From Marinobacter pelagius (GTDB taxonomy: Bacteria; Pseudomonadota; Gammaproteobacteria; Pseudomonadales; Oleiphilaceae): a DNA stretch of 64,000 nt. The DNA is taken from contig NZ_FOUR01000005.1 in NCBI RefSeq assembly GCF_900114925.1, positions 1 to 64,000 of the forward strand. The letters run 5' to 3'. The notes under the pieces were generated by a model, which was not told where the DNA came from, did not search any database, and saw only the letters and a program-made list of their open reading frames with translations. Position numbers and translations under genes: made by a program. Positions 1 to 7,787 of this stretch are shown here, one piece after another (the first letter of the stretch is position 1; every line of letters starts with the position of its first letter).

Positions 1-25
1 TGAAGTGACCCCCGAAAGTTGGACA
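1..25 (+). repeat. IS left terminal inverted repeat
   Basis: Begins TGAAGTGACCCCC and matches the reverse complement of bases 1421-1445 with a few internal mismatches. The first 13 bases are identical. Confidence 0.92.
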
Positions 26-44
26 CCGACTTTCGAGGGGTTAC

Positions 45-587
45 ATGAAAAGAACCTACAGCAAGACCTTTAAAATACAGGTGGCGCGGCTCTATCTTGA
101 GAATGAGATCAGCCTTCACCAGGTCGCCAGACATTACGGTATTGATTACTCACTGGCCCGGCGCTGGGTTGCGAGGTATCGGCTCCATGGTGCCAGTGGG
201 CTTGAGGCGGCAACCAGGCATCATTACAGCCCATCGTTCAAGCGTCAGGTCATCGAATGCGTGGCCAGAGAAGGCTTGTCAGACCGGCAAGCCGAGGCGC
301 GGTTTAATCTCCGAAGCACCGGACTTATTGGCAAATGGTTGGTGCAGTATCATAGTGGTCAGTTAACAAAGCCATGTCCCGAGATCGAGCGAGCTGCCCC
401 GATGGCCAAAAAGTCTGTCCAACGCCCACCGGTTGATGCGCCAGAACGCACCATGTCACAGGAGGAGCTGCTCGAAGAGCTGTTGTACCTGCGAGCGGAG
501 AACGCGTACCTAAAAAAGCTGGATGCCTTGATCCGGGAAGAGAAAGCCGCAGCGCGAAACAAAAAGCGGAAGCGGTCCAAGGGTTAA
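45..587 (+). CDS. IS3-family transposase OrfA (helix-turn-helix subunit)
   Basis: 180-residue OrfA of an IS150-like element. The first ~55 residues form a helix-turn-helix (KTFKIQVARLYL... HQVARHYGI), followed by a second HTH-like repeat around residues 65-105. A leucine-zipper-like coiled coil (EELLEELLYLRAENAYLKKL) near residues 140-160 would mediate oligomerisation and recognition of the IS ends. The gene starts 19 bases inside the left inverted repeat. It ends in a lysine/arginine-rich tail encoded by A-rich slippery sequence. Full-length transposase (OrfAB) would arise by -1 frameshifting into orfB. Confidence 0.9.
   Translation: MKRTYSKTFKIQVARLYLENEISLHQVARHYGIDYSLARRWVARYRLHGASGLEAATRHHYSPSFKRQVIECVAREGLSDRQAEARFNLRSTGLIGKWLVQYHSGQLTKPCPEIERAAPMAKKSVQRPPVDAPERTMSQEELLEELLYLRAENAYLKKLDALIREEKAAARNKKRKRSKG
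512..518 (+). other. Programmed -1 ribosomal frameshift site (A AAA AAG)
   Basis: A AAA AAG heptamer read in the orfA frame as CTA-AAA-AAG. Slipping back by one base enters the orfB frame, which is open from here to 1414. A second candidate heptamer, C AAA AAG, lies at 560-566 in the same phase. IS3 elements are known to use such sites. Which one is used here is inferred, not shown. Confidence 0.65.
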
Positions 588-1414
588 GGCGCGAGCATTC
601 CCTGCCACGGCTGCTACGGGCAGCCGGGCTGTCCCGCAGCACGTTTTATTACCAGCTCAACGTGCTTCAGGCGGGAGATAAATACGAGCCCTTGAAGGCT
701 CGCATACAGGCGATTTACCGCGATCACCAGGGGCGTTATGGGTACCGACGCATTACCGCTGCTTTACGCCGGCTGGGTGAGAAGGTAAACCACAAAATCG
801 TTCAACGGCTGATGCAGCAGCTGGGACTTAGATCCAAGGTTCGGGTGAAGCGATATCGCTCCTACCGTGGCCCTGTGGGCAAAAAGGCACCTAACCTGCT
901 GGCCAGGGACTTCCAGACCGCCAGTCCCAACACGAAGTGGGCGACGGATGTTACGGAGTTCAAGGTGCAAGGGCGCAAGTTGTATCTGTCGCCCGTGATG
1001 GACCTGTTCAACGGTGAAATTCTGGCCTACGAACTCAGTGAGCGGCCCGTACTCAAGATGGTTACCGGGATGCTCCAGAAGGCCTTTGGCCGACTGAAGG
1101 GCGACGCCAAACCGGTGGTGCATTCAGATCAAGGTTGGCACTACCAGCACCCAGAGTATTGCCGGATGCTCTCAGACCAAGGGCTAGTTCAGAGCATGTC
1201 CCGCAAGGGCAACTGCCTCGACAACGCCGCCATGGAGAGCTTCTTCGGCACACTGAAATCCGAGTTCTACTATCTGAACCGGTTTGATAGCGTGGAGCAA
1301 TTACGGCACGGAATTGAGCAGTACATTGACTACTACAACCGCCACCGAATCCGGCTGACCTTAAACGGCCTGACTCCGGTGGAGTACAGAGAACAGGCTG
1401 CCGTGGCAGCCTGA
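518..1414 (+). CDS. IS3-family transposase OrfB (DDE catalytic domain), expressed by -1 frameshift
   Basis: The frame contains the typical OrfB N-terminus (RREHSLPRLLRAAGLSRSTFYY, encoded from about 587) and HTH_21 (GRYGYRRITAALR). The rve integrase core has the three catalytic acidic residues in WATDVTEF, HSDQGWHY and the ESFFGTLKSE glutamate. The first ATG-type internal start is not until about 662 and would remove part of the conserved N-terminus. Translation is therefore most likely by frameshift from orfA; the start given is the end of the upstream slippery heptamer. No internal stop or frameshift lesion is visible. Confidence 0.88.
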   Translation, partial: AGCLDPGRESRSAKQKAEAVQGLRREHSLPRLLRAAGLSRSTFYYQLNVLQAGDKYEPLKARIQAIYRDHQGRYGYRRITAALRRLGEKVNHKIVQRLMQQLGLRSKVRVKRYRSYRGPVGKKAPNLLARDFQTASPNTKWATDVTEFKVQGRKLYLSPVMDLFNGEILAYELSERPVLKMVTGMLQKAFGRLKGDAKPVVHSDQGWHYQHPEYCRMLSDQGLVQSMSRKGNCLDNAAMESFFGTLKSEFYYLNRFDSVEQLRHGIEQYIDYYNRHRIRLTLNGLTPVEYREQAAVAA

Positions 1415-1420
1415 TTAAAC

Positions 1421-1445
1421 TGTCCAGGTTTTGGGGGTCACTTCA
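1421..1445 (-). repeat. IS right terminal inverted repeat
   Basis: Reverse complement begins TGAAGTGACCCCC, pairing with bases 1-25. It ends in CA, as expected for IS3 elements. Host sequence resumes at 1446. Confidence 0.92.
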
Positions 1446-1466
1446 GTTTGGCTCCGCGGTAAAACC

Positions 1467-1496
1467 GGGGTCAGATGAAAGCCTTCATCTGACCCC
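1467..1496. repeat. 30-bp palindromic intergenic repeat (copy 1 of 4)
   Basis: Half-site GGGGTCAGATGAAAG followed by a near-perfect reverse complement (one mismatch), predicted to fold into a ~14-bp hairpin. It lies between the IS and the 3' end of uppP. Three further copies occur at 25600-25763. The copy could serve as a terminator for uppP, but on that strand it is not followed by a convincing T-run. Confidence 0.85.
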
Positions 1497-1514
1497 ATCT
1501 TCAACCCCGTCAAC

Positions 1515-2312
1515 CTACATCAGCACCGCGTAAATCACCCCTGCCAACACAATCCGATAGATCACATACGGCCACATCCCCACCGTGTTCAGCCACTTCA
1601 GGAAGAAGTGAATGGCCGTAATGGCCATCAGGAACGAAGTCACTCCACCAATCAGGAACCCGCTCCAGTCCACAATTACATCGGAAGTCGCCACTTCCAG
1701 CAGCTTCACCGCCGAGGCCAGCACGATGATGGGAATGGCCAGCAGGAAGGAGAACCGGGAGGCGGTCTCCCGGGTCATGCCCAGGAACAGGCCGGCGGTG
1801 ATGGTGACGCCGGAGCGGGAGGTGCCGGGTACCAGGGCCATGGCCTGGGCGATGCCGACCAGGAGGGCGTCTTTCCAGTTCAGTGAGTCCAGGGTACGTT
1901 GCCGTTTCGGCAGCCAGTCGGCAATACCGAGCAGAATGCCGAACACCAGGGTGGTTACGAAGATCACCGAGGCGCCCCGGAGTTCATTGTCGATCATGTC
2001 CAGCAAGGCCAGTCCGGCCAGGCCCGCCGGGATGGTGCCGATCACCAGGTACCAGGCCAGGGCGCCCTGGCCGACAATCCTGCGCTGAGCCATGGAGATC
2101 AGCCCGTCTCGGGCGATGCCGAACACATCCCGGCGGAAGTACAGTACCACCGCCAGGAGCGTGCCCACGTGCACTGATAAATCAAACCCCACACCCTGAT
2201 CGGTCCAGCCGAAGAAGGCCGGTGTCAGGATCAAATGGGCGGAGCTGGAAATGGGCAGGAATTCGGTCAGTCCCTGGAGAAGGCCAAGGAACAGCGCCTG
2301 GAAAAGATCCAT
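1515..2312 (-). CDS. uppP: Undecaprenyl-diphosphatase UppP (BacA)
   Basis: Integral membrane phosphatase that regenerates undecaprenyl phosphate, the lipid carrier for peptidoglycan and other envelope polymers. Its loss in other bacteria increases bacitracin sensitivity. Both family signatures are present: Q13-GLT-E17 followed by FLPISSSAHL, and PGTSRSGVT at residues 162-170. At 265 residues and about eight hydrophobic segments it has the normal size. It is transcribed leftward, 128 bases downstream of the arsenite exporter start-to-stop run, and is probably not functionally part of the ars island. A palindromic repeat lies just past its 3' end. Confidence 0.95.
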   Translation of the reverse strand: MDLFQALFLGLLQGLTEFLPISSSAHLILTPAFFGWTDQGVGFDLSVHVGTLLAVVLYFRRDVFGIARDGLISMAQRRIVGQGALAWYLVIGTIPAGLAGLALLDMIDNELRGASVIFVTTLVFGILLGIADWLPKRQRTLDSLNWKDALLVGIAQAMALVPGTSRSGVTITAGLFLGMTRETASRFSFLLAIPIIVLASAVKLLEVATSDVIVDWSGFLIGGVTSFLMAITAIHFFLKWLNTVGMWPYVIYRIVLAGVIYAVLM

Positions 2313-2440
2313 TCTGTGGGTTCCGTTCGGTTCAGTGCTTCAAATGTGGGCGGGATATTAGCAGGGTGGCGATGGGCTGAACAGATTGCCGGGCTGATAC
2401 CAGCGTCGGACACCGATGCTCCGGCGCTGGTATCCGCGTT

Positions 2441-3505
2441 TCACGCAGGGAAATGGTCCCGGGTCTTGTTGGCGATGCGTACGAGAACCAGCATCAGCGG
2501 CACCTCCACCAGCACCCCGACCACCGTTGCCAGCGCAGCCCCTGACTGCAGTCCGAACAGGGCGATAGCCGCGGCCACGGCGAGCTCGAAGAAGTTGCTG
2601 GCGCCGATCATCGCGCCGGGGGCGGCAATGCAGTGGCGCACTTTCCACAGCCGGGCCCAGCCATAGGCCAGGAAAAAGATCAGGAAGGTCTGCACGACCA
2701 GCGGTACGGCAATCAGCGCAATGTGCAACGGATTATTCAGGATCACCTCACCCTGGAAGGCGAACAGTAACACCAGCGTGACAATCAGGGCCGCCGGCGT
2801 CACCGGTCCCAAACGCTTCATGAACACCTCGTCGTACCAGCGCTGGCCATGGCGGGCGATCAGGGTGCGTCGAGTGAGGTAGCCGGCGGTTAACGGGATC
2901 ACGATGTACAGCACCACCGACAGGAGCACGGTATCCCAGGGCACCTGAATGTCGGAAATGCCCAGCAGGAACACCACAATGGGCGCGAAGGCAAACAGCA
3001 TGATGATGTCGTTCAGGGACACCTGCACCAGGGTGTAGGCGGCATCGCCTTTGGTGAGGTAACTCCAGACAAACACCATGGCGGTGCAGGGTGCCGCGCC
3101 CAACAGAATCGCGCCGGCCAGGTATTCGCTTGCCAGCTGAGGCGAAATCAGCGGCTCGAACACCACGGTCAGGAAAAACCAGGCAATCGCAAACATGGTG
3201 AACGGCTTGATCAGCCAGTTCACGGTAGTGGTGATGGCGAGTCCTTTGGGCTCTTTGCGAACACCGACAACGGCACTGAAATCAATCTGCGCCATCATCG
3301 GAAAAATCATCGCCCAGATCAGGATGGCGATGGGGATGGATACCTGGGCGTATTCAAACCGGGACAGGGTTTCCGGCACAGACGGGGCCAGTTGCCCCAG
3401 GGCCACGCCGGCCACAATCGCCAGTGCCACCCATACCGACAGGTAGCGCTCGAAAATCCCCATGCCGCTGGATGAAGCTTCAGCGGTCAGTTCGTTACTG
3501 CTCAT
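2441..3505 (-). CDS. acr3: ACR3-family arsenite efflux transporter
   Basis: 354-residue membrane protein with ten hydrophobic segments, of the bile acid:sodium symporter (BART) superfamily and ACR3 type rather than the unrelated E. coli ArsB type. The diagnostic GAAPCTAMVFVWS segment contains the conserved cysteine (C140) in the fourth membrane helix. The family exports As(III) using the proton gradient. It ends the leftward ars operon, starting 7 bases after the arsH stop codon, so the two are almost certainly co-transcribed. It supplies the exit step for arsenite made by the ArsC domain encoded on the divergent transcript. Confidence 0.95.
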   Translation of the reverse strand: MSSNELTAEASSSGMGIFERYLSVWVALAIVAGVALGQLAPSVPETLSRFEYAQVSIPIAILIWAMIFPMMAQIDFSAVVGVRKEPKGLAITTTVNWLIKPFTMFAIAWFFLTVVFEPLISPQLASEYLAGAILLGAAPCTAMVFVWSYLTKGDAAYTLVQVSLNDIIMLFAFAPIVVFLLGISDIQVPWDTVLLSVVLYIVIPLTAGYLTRRTLIARHGQRWYDEVFMKRLGPVTPAALIVTLVLLFAFQGEVILNNPLHIALIAVPLVVQTFLIFFLAYGWARLWKVRHCIAAPGAMIGASNFFELAVAAAIALFGLQSGAALATVVGVLVEVPLMLVLVRIANKTRDHFPA

Positions 3506-3512
3506 GGCACCC

Positions 3513-4229
3513 TTAAATGGAACGTTGGTTCACGCGCTTGGACAAGGCCTCTGCGCTTTCCTTGCGCTCAGAATAGCGGTCTGTCAGGTAATCGCTGCGG
3601 TCCCGCACCAGCAGGGTAAACTTCACCAACTCTTCCATGACATCGACGATACGGTCGTAGTAGGCCGAAGGCTTCATGCGGTTGTTGTCGTCGAACTCCA
3701 TGAACGCCTTGGGCACCGAGGACTGGTTCGGAATGGTGACCATGCGCATCCACCGACCCAGCACCCGCAGCTGGTTGACCGCATTGAACGACTGGGAGCC
3801 ACCGCACACCTGCATCACCGCCAGAGTCTTACCCTGTGTCGGGCGAACAGCGCCAAGCGACAGGGGAATCCAGTCGATCTGGGTTTTCATGATCCCGGTC
3901 ATGGCCCCGTGCCGTTCCGGCGAGCACCACACCATCCCCTCACTCCACTGAACCAGTTCCCGCAGTTCCTGAACCTTCGGGTGGGAGGCGTCCTCGGCAT
4001 CGGGCAGGGGCAGGCCGCGCGGATTGAATACCCGGGTTTCCGCGCCCATTGCCTCAAGCAAGCGGGCCGCTTCTTCCACCGCCAGACGGCTGAACGAGCG
4101 CTCCCGCAGGGAACCGTACAGCAGCAGAATTCTCGGCCGGTGGCTTGAAGGCGCTGCGGCAAACAGGTCGTCGTTGGTGGGGGCCCGGAACAGCCCGGAT
4201 TCAATGTTTGGCAGATCAGATGGAGTCAT
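3513..4229 (-). CDS. arsH: ArsH, NADPH-dependent FMN reductase of arsenic resistance
   Basis: 238-residue flavodoxin-fold protein with the FMN-phosphate-binding loop [11 protein letters not shown] (residues 38-48) and the ArsH signature regions [21 protein letters not shown] and [17 protein letters not shown]. Characterised ArsH enzymes oxidise trivalent organoarsenicals such as methylarsenite to the less toxic pentavalent forms. The gene lies between a thioredoxin-like gene (29-base gap) and acr3 (7-base gap) on the same strand. Length is typical of the family. Confidence 0.95.
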   Translation of the reverse strand: MTPSDLPNIESGLFRAPTNDDLFAAAPSSHRPRILLLYGSLRERSFSRLAVEEAARLLEAMGAETRVFNPRGLPLPDAEDASHPKVQELRELVQWSEGMVWCSPERHGAMTGIMKTQIDWIPLSLGAVRPTQGKTLAVMQVCGGSQSFNAVNQLRVLGRWMRMVTIPNQSSVPKAFMEFDDNNRMKPSAYYDRIVDVMEELVKFTLLVRDRSDYLTDRYSERKESAEALSKRVNQRSI

Positions 4230-4258
4230 GGTCAGCGTCAGGTTTCCTGTAAACGGAT

Positions 4259-4489
4259 TCAGCTCAGAAGTTTCTTGATGTCGTCGGCACTGGCCACTTT
4301 GCCTTCCACGGCAATCTCGCCGTCCACGGCCAGGGCGGGCGTGCGCAAGACGCCGGCATCAATGATGTTGTTCACGTCTGTCACTTTTTCCACTTCGTAG
4401 GTCAGCCCGAGTGCCTTGGCAGCTTCCTCGGCGTTCGCGGTCAGTTGGTTGCACTTGGCACAGCCACTGCCATAAATGGTGAATTTCAT
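4259..4489 (-). CDS. Small thioredoxin-like (redox-active disulfide) protein
   Basis: 76-residue stand-alone thioredoxin-fold protein starting [16 protein letters not shown], with one CxxC pair (C10, C13) at the expected end of the first beta-strand. A cis-proline motif (RTPAL) and a C-terminal helix follow. Proteins of this type (redox-active disulfide protein 2 family) are frequently encoded next to DUF318/ArsP-like permeases. The gene lies 30 bases downstream of such a permease. A role passing reducing equivalents to, or binding metalloid for, the permease or the ArsC domain is inference. Confidence 0.85.
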   Translation of the reverse strand: MKFTIYGSGCAKCNQLTANAEEAAKALGLTYEVEKVTDVNNIIDAGVLRTPALAVDGEIAVEGKVASADDIKKLLS

Positions 4490-4519
4490 CGTTATCTCCT
4501 TCGTTTATCCGCGGCAGGT

Positions 4520-5842
4520 CTATACCCACCAGTTTCCGTAAATAAAGCCGGTGATGGTGGCCATCACCACCACCAGGGCACAGTACACCAGGGTTTTCCG
4601 GGTACCCAGAATGGTCCGGATCACCAGCATGTTCGGTAACGACAGGGCCGGGCCCGCAAGCAGCAGCGCCAGTGCCGGTCCCTTGCCCATGCCGGAGCCG
4701 ATCAGGGCTTCGACAATAGGTACCTCGGTCAGGGTGGAGAAATACATCAGGGCGCCCAGCACGGAGGCCAGAATCGTGGAGAGCAGGGAGTTGTCACCCA
4801 CGGCAGCGGCCACCCACGCCGAGGGAATCATGCCTTCATGGCCCGGCCGGCCCAGGGCGAAGCCAGCCACAAACACCCCGGCCAGCAACAGCGGCAGGAT
4901 CTGCTTGGCGAAATCCCAGCTCTGAAGCGGCCACTCCCGGTCTTCATCCCGCATGGTGGCGATCAGCATCAGTCCACCAATGGCGATCACGAAAGGCAGT
5001 TCCGGCATGGTCGGAGCCACGGTGGCCGCGATGGCAACCGCCGCTGCCAGAATCAGCAGCTGACGGGGTGGCCAGTGCCAGCGCCAGACCAGCAGGACGC
5101 CAAGGGCAGCGCCAAGGGCAGCGGTGATCGGCCATTTCAGGTCGTAGATGGCCATCCAGGCGCTGCTGTCGGCCGCAGCCCAGTTGGCAAACACCAGAAT
5201 GCCCACCATAAGGGCAAAGAACAGGGTAATGATGCCCACGGGTTTGTCAGCGTCATCGCCGCCAAAACCCCGGGCGTTGCTGACGGAGCGTTCGGCTTCC
5301 TCTTTGCGGTAGATCAGGTGCATGATCGCGCCGATGACCACGGCAAACACAATGGCGCCAATGGCCCTGGCCAGGCCGATTTCGGCGCCCAGTACCTTGG
5401 CGGTGACCACGATGGCCATGATGTTGATGGCGGGGCCGGAGTAGAGAAAGGCTACGGCTGCGCCCAGGCCCGCCCCCCGGCGGTAGATGCCACCGAACAG
5501 CGGCAGCACGGTGCAGGAACAGACAGCCAGTAAGGTGCCGGACACTGATGCCACACTGAACGCCACCGGCTTGGAGGCGGAGGGGCCGAGATAACGCATC
5601 ACCGAGCCCTGGCTGATATAGACCGACATGGCACCGGCAATCAGGAAGGCCGGCAGCAGGCACAGGATCACGTGTTCCTGGGCATACCAGTTGGTCAGCC
5701 GGAAAGCTTCCAGCACGGCGTTATCAAACCGCTCGGTCCCGGCGGGCATAAAGAAGATGGCCAGAAAGGCGAGGATCATGAAAACCAGCAGGTTGCCTTC
5801 CCGCTGATTGCTTCGATAAATCTCCAGCAGTCTTTCTGTCAT
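4520..5842 (-). CDS. ArsP/DUF318-family permease
   Basis: 440-residue polytopic membrane protein of the permease family that includes ArsP, an exporter of trivalent organoarsenicals in other bacteria. Features are repeated hydrophobic segments and a CSCTVLPLFGGIYRRGAGLGAA motif with a paired cysteine. A matching second-half motif lies near the C-terminus (STLTEVPIVEALIGSGMGKGPALALLLAGPALSLPN). The cytosolic linker around residues 180-200 is charged. It is longer than typical ArsP (~300-350 aa). It is the promoter-proximal gene of the leftward ars operon. The substrate is not provable from sequence; organoarsenical or another soft metal(loid) is the best guess from context. Confidence 0.82.
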   Translation of the reverse strand: MTERLLEIYRSNQREGNLLVFMILAFLAIFFMPAGTERFDNAVLEAFRLTNWYAQEHVILCLLPAFLIAGAMSVYISQGSVMRYLGPSASKPVAFSVASVSGTLLAVCSCTVLPLFGGIYRRGAGLGAAVAFLYSGPAINIMAIVVTAKVLGAEIGLARAIGAIVFAVVIGAIMHLIYRKEEAERSVSNARGFGGDDADKPVGIITLFFALMVGILVFANWAAADSSAWMAIYDLKWPITAALGAALGVLLVWRWHWPPRQLLILAAAVAIAATVAPTMPELPFVIAIGGLMLIATMRDEDREWPLQSWDFAKQILPLLLAGVFVAGFALGRPGHEGMIPSAWVAAAVGDNSLLSTILASVLGALMYFSTLTEVPIVEALIGSGMGKGPALALLLAGPALSLPNMLVIRTILGTRKTLVYCALVVVMATITGFIYGNWWV

Positions 5843-5902
5843 AGCCCTTTCCGGTGTCCTTTGACTGGTTATCCCGCGCTGGCCGCAGGGTGAGTTACTG
5901 TC

Positions 5903-5974
5903 TTTACTCTGTCACACTTGAAGGCTATTATCGCAAAAACTGAATATATGGCAAATCGAATATGCGGAATTTCG
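5903..5974 (+). promoter_or_regulatory. Putative promoter/operator of the arsC-arsR transcript in the divergent ars intergenic region
   Basis: A sigma70-like pair, TTTACT (5903-5908) and TATTAT (5926-5931) with a 17-base spacer, precedes the arsC-arsR start. AT-rich direct repeats of GAATAT begin at 5942 and 5958. An interrupted CGAA...TTCG palindrome (5957-5974) sits immediately before the start codon. These are candidate sites for autoregulation by the ArsR domain. The ArsR operator is an inference from position and symmetry. Confidence 0.4.
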
Positions 5975-5975
5975 T

Positions 5976-6740
5976 ATGAAAAGAAAAGTCCTGTTTGTCT
6001 GCACCGCCAACAGCGCCCGCTCCCTGATGGCGGAAGCTCTGCTCCGGAACATGGCCGGTGACCGGTTCGAGGTGGCCAGTGCCGGTACGGAGCCTTCCCG
6101 GCCCCATCCTCTGGCGATACAGGTATTGCAGGAGGCCGGCATTCCGACTGGTGGGCTTTACAGCAAGTCGCTGGCGGAGTTGCAGGGACAGGACTGGGAT
6201 TACGTGATTACGCTGTGTGAAAAGGCCGCCCGGGAGTGCATGTTGGTGGCTTCCGGAGCTCAGCAGATCGCCTGGGATTTTCCGGACCCGGCCGAAACTA
6301 ACCGACACGCCACCTTTGCACTGACCCTCAAGGAACTGAAAGAGCGCATCGGCCTGTTCACCCTGGTTCACCAGAAAGAAACCGGCCTGAATCCGGCCAG
6401 TTACAACCCGGTGACCATTTTCAAGGCGATGGGAGACGAGCTTCGCCTGGCCGCGCTGTTGCTGATCAAGGACCAGGAAAAGCTGTGCGTGTGTGAACTG
6501 ACCGAGGCCTTTGAAGTATCCCAGCCAAAAGTCAGCCGCCATCTGGCCTCACTCCGGGATGCCGGCCTGCTGGAAACAGAACGCCGGGGTCAGTGGGTTT
6601 ATTATTATCTTAATCCGGGGCTGCCAGAATGGGTTGCACGGGTTTTGAATGAAACCGCACTGAACAACCTGGAATTGATTGAACAGCCACTGGCCAGATT
6701 ACAGGCCATGGCGGATCGCCCGGTCGTACCGTGCCCCTGA
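5976..6740 (+). CDS. Bifunctional ArsC-ArsR fusion: arsenate reductase domain plus arsenic-responsive repressor
   Basis: 254 residues. Residues 1-135 form a low-molecular-weight-phosphatase-fold arsenate reductase with P-loop C9-TANSA-R15 and the WDFPDPA aspartate. Two further cysteines, C81 and C88, reproduce the spacing of the redox triad of thioredoxin-coupled ArsC (C10/C82/C89 in Staphylococcus). Residues ~143-235 form an ArsR/SmtB winged helix with the As(III) site L-C171-V-C173-EL and recognition helix SQPKVSRHLASLRDAGLL. All key residues are kept, so both enzyme and repressor should work. It is transcribed divergently from the permease-arsH-acr3 operon and is followed by gapdh and arsJ. 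The arrangement suggests a sensor that makes its own inducer; this is inference. Confidence 0.93.
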   Translation: MKRKVLFVCTANSARSLMAEALLRNMAGDRFEVASAGTEPSRPHPLAIQVLQEAGIPTGGLYSKSLAELQGQDWDYVITLCEKAARECMLVASGAQQIAWDFPDPAETNRHATFALTLKELKERIGLFTLVHQKETGLNPASYNPVTIFKAMGDELRLAALLLIKDQEKLCVCELTEAFEVSQPKVSRHLASLRDAGLLETERRGQWVYYYLNPGLPEWVARVLNETALNNLELIEQPLARLQAMADRPVVPCP

Positions 6741-6780
6741 CTATCCACGGACAGATTAGCCAACGCGCAAGGAGAACATC

Positions 6781-7785
6781 ATGAGCAAGATCAAGGTAGG
6801 AATTAACGGATTTGGCCGCATCGGCCGGCTGGCGTTGCGTGCGGCCTGGGAGTGGCCGGACATGGAATTTGTCGCCATCAACGACCCGGGCGCCGATGCC
6901 GGCACCCTGGCGCATCTGCTCAATTTTGACAGTATTCATGGCCGCTGGAGTCATGAGGCGGCTGCGGACGGTAAGGATATGGTCATCGAAGGCCAGCGCA
7001 TCCGGGTGACCCATAACAAGGGCATTGATGAGACCGACTGGTCCGGCTGCGATCTGGTGATCGAGGCTAGCGGCGTCAACAAGAAGGTCAGTGTTCTGCA
7101 AGCCTATCTGGACCAGGGCGTGAAGCGTGTTGTGGTCACTGCGCCAGTCAAGGAAACGGGCGCCAAAAACATCGTGCTGGGTGTGAACGACGGGATTTTT
7201 GACCCGGCCAATGACCGGATCGTCACCGCCGCTTCCTGCACCACCAACTGCCTGGCGCCGGTGGTGAAGGTGATTCACGAGAAGCTGGGCATCAAGCATG
7301 GCTCCATCACCACCATCCACAGCCTGACCAATACCCAGAACATCATCGATGCGCCCCACAAAGACCTGCGCCGGGCCCGGGCCTGTGGCAGTTCCCTGAT
7401 TCCCACCACCACCGGCTCGGCCACTGCGATTATCGAGATTTTCCCGGAACTCAAAGGCCGGCTCGATGGCCATGCCGTGCGGGTACCGCTGACCAATGCC
7501 TCGCTTACCGACTGCGTGTTTGAGGTGAACCAGCCCACCGACAAGGAAACCGTCAACAAGCTGTTGAAGGAAGCGGCGGAAGGCGAGCTGAAAGGCATCC
7601 TCGGTTACGAAGAGCGACCATTGGTGTCCATCGATTACAAGACCGACCCGCGATCTTCCATCGTCGATGCCCTGTCCACCATGGTGGTTAACGGCACCCA
7701 GGTAAAAATCTACGCCTGGTACGATAACGAATGGGGTTACGCCAACCGCACGGCGGAACTCGCGCGCCGGGTGGGCTCTGCCTGA
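6781..7785 (+). CDS. gapA-like: Glyceraldehyde-3-phosphate dehydrogenase of the ArsJ pathway
   Basis: 334-residue NAD-dependent GAPDH with N-terminal Rossmann motif [13 protein letters not shown] and catalytic SCTTNC (Cys153). The C-terminal ending [11 protein letters not shown] is typical. It lies between the arsC-arsR fusion and arsJ, 2 bases from the arsJ start. In the ArsJ pathway known from Pseudomonas, such a GAPDH accepts arsenate in place of phosphate and makes unstable 1-arseno-3-phosphoglycerate, which ArsJ exports. Context therefore points to arsenate detoxification rather than housekeeping glycolysis. The sequence alone does not exclude a glycolytic contribution. Confidence 0.93.
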   Translation: MSKIKVGINGFGRIGRLALRAAWEWPDMEFVAINDPGADAGTLAHLLNFDSIHGRWSHEAAADGKDMVIEGQRIRVTHNKGIDETDWSGCDLVIEASGVNKKVSVLQAYLDQGVKRVVVTAPVKETGAKNIVLGVNDGIFDPANDRIVTAASCTTNCLAPVVKVIHEKLGIKHGSITTIHSLTNTQNIIDAPHKDLRRARACGSSLIPTTTGSATAIIEIFPELKGRLDGHAVRVPLTNASLTDCVFEVNQPTDKETVNKLLKEAAEGELKGILGYEERPLVSIDYKTDPRSSIVDALSTMVVNGTQVKIYAWYDNEWGYANRTAELARRVGSA

Positions 7786-7787
7786 TC

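Larger units (their letters stand above)
1..1445 (+). mobile_element. IS3-family (IS150-group-like) insertion sequence, complete
   Basis: Complete element with TG...CA termini, 25-bp imperfect terminal inverted repeats, and two overlapping-frame transposase genes (orfA, orfB) in the IS3 arrangement. OrfB carries the DDE motifs and both frames are uninterrupted, so the copy looks capable of transposition. The left terminus coincides with base 1 of the window. The flanking target duplication on that side therefore cannot be seen and the duplication cannot be verified. A contig break at a multicopy IS is one possible explanation for the coincidence. Confidence 0.93.
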
